Source: a virus
Reading direction: 5' to 3' (one strand)
Virus record (IMG/VR): IMGVR_UViG_3300010354_000240
Span: 1 to 36,672 of that record
DNA: 36,672 bases
Below the pieces are notes generated by a model, which ran no database searches, was not told where the DNA came from, and saw only the letters and a program-made list of their open reading frames with translations. Position numbers and translations under genes: made by a program. Below are positions 34,039 through 36,672 of this stretch, piece by piece. Every line of letters starts with the position of its first letter. Within the stretch, counting starts at the first letter, position 1.

Positions 34039-34188
34039 ATGATTTTTTATTTTATCATAATTTTATGCTTGACCTTTTTTCTTATAGAATCTATTGTAGA
34101 AACAATTCAAAAGCAGAAACAGCATGAGTACAAAATTAGAAAAAACTACTACCAATACTCAAGTTCATTCAATCAAAAAAGCGATTGA
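34039..34188 (+). CDS. Small single-pass membrane protein (49 aa), tentative
   Basis: MIFYFIIILCLTFFLIESIV forms a plausible membrane helix at the N-terminus, followed by a charged tail (KQKQHEYKIRKNYY). The frame overlaps the start of the next gene by 65 bp, and the promoter at 34069-34097 lies inside it. Both facts lower confidence. It could act with the preceding 22-residue peptide if either is real. Confidence 0.3.
   Translation: MIFYFIIILCLTFFLIESIVETIQKQKQHEYKIRKNYYQYSSSFNQKSD
34069..34097 (+). promoter_or_regulatory. Sigma-70 promoter before small-gene/ThyX group
   Basis: TTGACC at 34069-34074, 17 nt, TATTGT at 34092-34097. The start would be about 34104, about 20 nt before ATG 34124. 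No Shine-Dalgarno sequence is present in that leader. Confidence 0.55.
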
Positions 34189-34402
34189 AAAAACTAGTAG
34201 CGCCCAACTTGACGCTTTGTGGGCAATCTTAAAATATAAAGAAATTGGTATTTACCGAAAAGTTCAGTGTATTAGTGATATTCTTAATATCTCTCTCGAT
34301 GATATGATGAATGAGCTTCCTCAAAGTGAGGGTCGTCTTTTAGATAAGCAAACTCGCAAGATTATTCACAATGCTCTGATTGAAAGATCTAACAATAAAT
34401 AA
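34124..34402 (+). CDS. Hypothetical protein (92 aa), helical
   Basis: Not recognised. Mostly helical and charged (HSIKKAIEKTSSAQLDALWA, QTRKIIHNALIER) with no membrane segment or zinc ligands. It is first gene after the promoter at 34069 and 8 bp before the next gene. Such small soluble proteins in early phage operons often bind host proteins, but nothing here shows that. Confidence 0.6.
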   Translation: MSTKLEKTTTNTQVHSIKKAIEKTSSAQLDALWAILKYKEIGIYRKVQCISDILNISLDDMMNELPQSEGRLLDKQTRKIIHNALIERSNNK

Positions 34403-34410
34403 TAACACAA

Positions 34411-34611
34411 ATGACACAAAATAAAGAAGTGGTGTATCGCGTATACGATAATAAAAACAATTATCAACAATCATATAGCGCAAAGCTTGACAAAGCTTTT
34501 AATTGGGCTAGAGATTGCGCGAATAGAACCAACGGCAAAGTTCATGAGGTAACTCTTGAAGATGGCAAGGAAGTATCGTCAAAGATTATTTACGATAAGT
34601 CTGAAAAATGA
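34411..34611 (+). CDS. Hypothetical protein (66 aa)
   Basis: Small alpha/beta protein: strand (VVYRVYDNKNNYQQSYS), helix (KLDKAFNWARDCANRTNGKV), strands. The pattern resembles many short phage proteins that carry a single dsRBD-like or DUF fold, but no family is recognised. The stop overlaps the next start (ATGA). Confidence 0.55.
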   Translation: MTQNKEVVYRVYDNKNNYQQSYSAKLDKAFNWARDCANRTNGKVHEVTLEDGKEVSSKIIYDKSEK

Positions 34612-34832
34612 AAATAACTGCAGAGTTTGATTTAAAACTATCTGAGGAATCTAAAAAACAAGTTTTTTATTCTTTGATGTATGAAAAATTTGGCTTCCAT
34701 AAAGATTTTTTTATACAAGGTGCTTCTATCTATGAGATGAGGGAGAATGGCGTTTCTCAAGAACCTTATCTTATAAAGAAGGCTAGTCCGCTCGACATGT
34801 GTATTTTCGAAATTTTTAAAAAATTAAAATGA
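34608..34832 (+). CDS. Hypothetical protein (74 aa)
   Basis: Not recognised. Begins with strands (MKITAEFDLKLSEESKKQ), ends with a helix (SPLDMCIFEIFKKLK). It is coupled by ATGA overlaps to both neighbours, including thyX, which supports it as a real gene in that operon. Confidence 0.55.
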   Translation: MKITAEFDLKLSEESKKQVFYSLMYEKFGFHKDFFIQGASIYEMRENGVSQEPYLIKKASPLDMCIFEIFKKLK

Positions 34833-35479
34833 TTAAGGTTGAATTTATTGACAAAATGGGGTCAGATCTTTCTGTCGTTAATGCGGCGAGAGTATCTTTC
34901 AATAAGAAGTCTGGCTACAACGAAGATGGAACATTCAAAGAAGGTGATGAAAGACTTATTGCTTTCTTAGCAAGAGAAAATCATTGGACTCCATTTGGTC
35001 ATGCTTCACTTTCATTTCATATCAAAGCTCCAATTTTTGTTGCTAGACAACTAGTAAAACATACAGTTGGACTTGTATGGAACGAGGTAAGTCGCCGCTA
35101 TGTAGATTCAGAACCAGAAATTTTTTATCCAGATAATTGGCGTAAAAAGAATGAAGATAAAAAACAAGGATCTCATGAAGATCAATTTGTTGATGTATCT
35201 TTTGCTGATGATTGTAGTATTTATGCGAGTTGTGAAATTGCAGTAGCAACATACAAAAGTCTTCTTGCTGCTGGTGTTTGTGCCGAACAAGCTAGAATGG
35301 TTTTACCGCAAAATATTATGACAGAATGGTATTGGTCTGGATCTCTTCATGCTTTCGCTCGTGTTTGTAACTTGCGTTGCAAAAAAGATACACAAAAAGA
35401 AACTAGAGATGTTGCAGATCAAATTGATCAAATCGCAAAAGAACATTTTCCTGTTAGTTGGAAATATTTGAGACAATGA
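34829..35479 (+). CDS. thyX: Flavin-dependent thymidylate synthase ThyX
   Basis: Converts dUMP to dTMP with FAD and methylene-tetrahydrofolate, supplying thymidine for an AT-rich genome. The family outline is clear: NAARVSFNKKSG, an active-site approach HWTPFGHASLSFHIKAPIFV, and the signature region ARQLVKHTVGLVWNEVSRRY with S88. The usual RHR(x7)S motif reads K77-H78-T79 and has one extra residue, a variant also seen in cyanobacterial-type ThyX. The later QARMVLPQNIMTEWYWSG is the conserved substrate-binding stretch and contains the typical ARxxLP pattern. The length (216 residues) is normal. ATGA overlap with the gene before, and the stop is shared with the start of the HNH gene. Confidence 0.93.
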   Translation: MIKVEFIDKMGSDLSVVNAARVSFNKKSGYNEDGTFKEGDERLIAFLARENHWTPFGHASLSFHIKAPIFVARQLVKHTVGLVWNEVSRRYVDSEPEIFYPDNWRKKNEDKKQGSHEDQFVDVSFADDCSIYASCEIAVATYKSLLAAGVCAEQARMVLPQNIMTEWYWSGSLHAFARVCNLRCKKDTQKETRDVADQIDQIAKEHFPVSWKYLRQ

Positions 35480-36048
35480 AAGTAGTTACCTCGCAGTGTA
35501 AAACAACACTCTTGCTTAATAATGCTTGGCAACCAATTAATGCTATTACAGCGAGAGCCGCATTCTCACATTTATTGAAGGGACACATTACTGCTCTTGA
35601 TAAAAATAATAATGTGTTTCATTCTTTAGATAGATGGAATAAAGACGCTGAGTTTTATGAAGATCAACCTGTATTAAGAAGTGCCAAAGGTGTTTGGCCT
35701 ATTCCAACTGTTATTATTGTAACGAGTAAGTTTTTTCGCCGCCCAAAGAAAAAGAAATTGACTACTTTGGAGATGGCAAAGATTTATAACTTTACTTGTC
35801 AGTATTGTTTAAATAAATTTAAAATTGCTGATTTAACAATTGATCACATCAACCCCAAAAGTAAAGGTGGTACAGATGATCATGAAAATAGAACTTTAGC
35901 TTGCAAACCTTGTAACACAAGAAAGGCTAGTAAGTTTCCATTTTTTAATGTTAAAAATGAACCAGTAGCCGCACCAGAAATTCCTGCTTTGATGTTGAAT
36001 ACGAGTAAAGTTAGAAGAGAGTGGGAGTATTTTTTGGGTTCTGTGTAA
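35476..36048 (+). CDS. HNH endonuclease with zinc-binding CxxC pairs
   Basis: 190-residue nuclease of the common phage/bacterial HNH type with an N-terminal LLLNNAWQPINAITARAAFS domain and a C-terminal zinc-stabilised HNH site. C108xxC111 and C143xxC146 would bind structural zinc. D123-H124 in LTIDHINP, N138 in DDHENRT and the final basic stretch (NTRKASK) make the ββα-metal active site. ATG 35476 overlaps the ThyX stop as ATGA; the frame is open to a TTG at 35458 but that start lies inside thyX. It could be a homing or packaging-associated nuclease. No intron is visible in thyX. It is the last protein gene before the RNA region. Confidence 0.87.
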   Translation: MKVVTSQCKTTLLLNNAWQPINAITARAAFSHLLKGHITALDKNNNVFHSLDRWNKDAEFYEDQPVLRSAKGVWPIPTVIIVTSKFFRRPKKKKLTTLEMAKIYNFTCQYCLNKFKIADLTIDHINPKSKGGTDDHENRTLACKPCNTRKASKFPFFNVKNEPVAAPEIPALMLNTSKVRREWEYFLGSV

Positions 36049-36055
36049 ATCTCTG

Positions 36056-36083
36056 TTGACAAAAACACAAATTTGATTAAAAT
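36056..36083 (+). promoter_or_regulatory. Sigma-70 promoter for the structured RNA / tRNA region
   Basis: Perfect TTGACA at 36056-36061, 16 nt, then TAAAAT (5 of 6) at 36078-36083. The predicted start, about 36090, falls directly before the first stem of the structured region. No reading frame follows, so the transcript is non-coding. Confidence 0.7.
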
Positions 36084-36089
36084 AAAAAT

Positions 36090-36303
36090 TGAAGGTAGTA
36101 AACGCCAGAAGTTACTAAGGTCCGAAAGGGAGATTGGGTTGAGATAAACCCACTAATTAGAAAGTTTTATATACTTTTCCTTTAGAGGGGTTAAAGGGCT
36201 TCATGCCCTGTATCAATATGTAAATGATTTGCAAAAAACCTGCATGTGCGGGTGAGTAATGAAATGTATATTGATCGCCTCTCTAATAGGCATCAATTTT
36301 CAT
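36090..36303 (+). ncRNA. Highly structured non-coding RNA, 5' part, upstream of tRNAs
   Basis: No plausible reading frame. Perfect or near-perfect helices are visible: TAGTAA 36096-36101 with TTACTA 36112-36117; a GAAA-capped stem at 36121-36130; TGGGTT 36135-36140 with AACCCA 36147-36152; GAAAGT 36160-36165 with ACTTTT 36173-36178; an outer 9-bp stem TTAGAGGGG 36182-36190 with CCTCTCTAA 36278-36286. The outer stem encloses hairpin AGGGC/GCCCT (36195-36209) and an 8-bp stem ATCAATAT 36212-36219 with ATATTGAT 36268-36275, which itself holds hairpin CCTGC/GCGGG (36239-36252). This is a nested multi-branch fold behind its own promoter. It is not rRNA, tmRNA or RNase P as far as I can tell. Large phage RNAs of the GOLLD/ROOL kind lie next to tRNAs, so it may be related to them. 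Confidence 0.65.
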
Positions 36304-36389
36304 GGGTAGATACCCAAGTGGCTAAAGGGGGCAGACTGTAAATCTGCTGATGTATGTCTACGTTGGTTCGAATCCAACTCTGCCCACCA
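36304..36389 (+). tRNA. tRNA-Tyr (GUA anticodon)
   Basis: 86-nt class II tRNA with 7-bp acceptor stem GGGTAGA/TCTGCCC (one G-T pair), anticodon stem GCAGA/TCTGC around loop CTGTAAA (anticodon GTA), a long variable arm typical of bacterial tRNA-Tyr, T-loop TTCGAAT, discriminator A and encoded CCA. It lies immediately after the structured RNA domain. Confidence 0.95.
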
Positions 36390-36394
36390 TTTTC

Positions 36395-36468
36395 GCGGGA
36401 TTTGTATAATGGTAATACGCCATCCTTCCAAGTTGGAGTCATCAGTTCGATTCTGATATCCCGCACCA
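36395..36468 (+). tRNA. tRNA-Gly (UCC anticodon)
   Basis: 74-nt cloverleaf with acceptor GCGGGAT/ATCCCGC, D-stem GTAT/ATAC, anticodon loop CTTCCAA (anticodon TCC), T-arm ATCAG/CTGAT around TTCGATT, discriminator A and encoded CCA. The anticodon stem CCATC/GTTGG contains one T-T mismatch. It begins 5 bp after tRNA-Tyr. It reads GGA/GGG glycine codons, which the fibre and lectin genes use. Confidence 0.93.
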
Positions 36469-36672
36469 ATTTTTCCCTGCCATTGTAGGCTGAGATCCTG
36501 CAATGAGCGAGTTGACAGAGAGCGGGTTAGCAACCCGATGATGTCAAACGTAATCCGACACAAATTAAAGTAGGCTTGGAGTCGCTACCAAGATGAAATA
36601 GTCACTGTGTTTCTTCAAATTGATCAAAGCTGCGCTTGGTTAATTAATCGGTAGTGGGGAATATTCGTATCA
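36469..36672 (+). ncRNA. Structured non-coding region continuing past the tRNAs and off the window
   Basis: No reading frame is supported. Helices include the 9-bp stem CATTGTAGG 36481-36489 with CCTGCAATG 36497-36505; an outer stem TTGACA 36512-36517 with TGTCAA 36542-36547 that encloses CGGGTT 36523-36528 with AACCCG 36532-36537; and CTTGG 36575-36579 with CCAAG 36588-36592. The density of long, mostly Watson-Crick stems in otherwise AT-rich DNA argues for a functional RNA. It may be the 3' continuation of the RNA that begins at 36090, with the two tRNAs embedded, or a separate RNA. The right edge cuts it. No terminator is visible before the end. Confidence 0.55.

Noticed and set aside
36300-36563. 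Minus-strand open frame of 87 codons
   Set aside because: It is antisense to the two tRNAs. Its sequence (AELDSNQRRHTSADLQSAPF) is the translation of a tRNA-Tyr complement, a well-known spurious protein.
36090-36672. tmRNA, RNase P RNA or group I intron
   Set aside because: None of their conserved core sequences could be found by eye, and the region interrupts no gene.

Overview
This window is part of the genome of an AT-rich (about 30% GC by eye) tailed double-stranded DNA phage with a long, lambda-type non-contractile tail (a siphovirus). It encodes its own replicative helicase, primase, bacterial-type DNA polymerase III, exonuclease, RecB-like nuclease, ClpC-like unfoldase and thymidylate synthase, so it is probably a large, largely autonomous virulent phage. 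I see no integrase, repressor or other lysogeny gene. The host cannot be named. Almost no gene has a Shine-Dalgarno sequence, yet several near-consensus sigma-70 promoters (TTGAC(A/C), about 17 nt, TATAAT-like) sit directly before start codons. Many messages may therefore be leaderless or short-leadered. That does not fit enterobacteria, and the promoter type does not fit Bacteroidetes.

Layout. (1) 1-9771, plus strand: replication. DnaB-type helicase (5' end outside the window), DnaG-type primase without zinc ligands, Cas4/RecB-like nuclease, a DNA polymerase III alpha split into a PHP gene and a polymerase-core gene with a DnaQ-type proofreading exonuclease between them, then a two-ring Clp ATPase that keeps a ClpP-docking loop although no ClpP gene is here. 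(2) 9746-10054: a compact cassette of consensus promoter, a 71-residue basic protein with atypically GC-rich codons, and a strong terminator. (3) 10055-15533, minus strand: tail-fibre module with a 1084-residue repeat fibre, small accessory proteins, and a stand-alone SET-domain protein. (4) 15541-21589, plus strand: a possible ssDNA-binding protein, two genes that together hold a GT4 glycosyltransferase, a DUF4214-like domain and a GT9 glycosyltransferase cut in two, a Rad52-like annealing protein candidate, and a very AT-rich tail end with a kinase-fold protein lacking its catalytic aspartates, a GNAT protein and a small basic protein. (5) 21539-32704, minus strand: the lambda-like tail-tip operon in the order L, K, I, J plus one J-accessory gene. 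L carries lectin and carbohydrate-binding modules, and J carries a long coiled-coil insertion. (6) 32742-36048, plus strand: small early-type genes, a PD-(D/E)XK nuclease, ThyX and an HNH nuclease. (7) 36056-36672: a sigma-70 promoter driving a highly structured non-coding region that encloses tRNA-Tyr and tRNA-Gly and runs off the right edge.

How it fits together. The left module replicates the genome with a bacterial-style polymerase. ThyX supplies dTMP, and the annealing protein and nucleases could support recombination and processing. The minus-strand modules build the tail tip and the adhesins that recognise host glycans. The glycosyltransferases may decorate virion or host surface structures. 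The Clp unfoldase could borrow host ClpP to change the host proteome. The most unusual parts are the structured RNA/tRNA region at the right end, the split polymerase with an interposed exonuclease, the promoter/71-residue-protein/terminator cassette, the SET-domain protein and the degenerate kinase.
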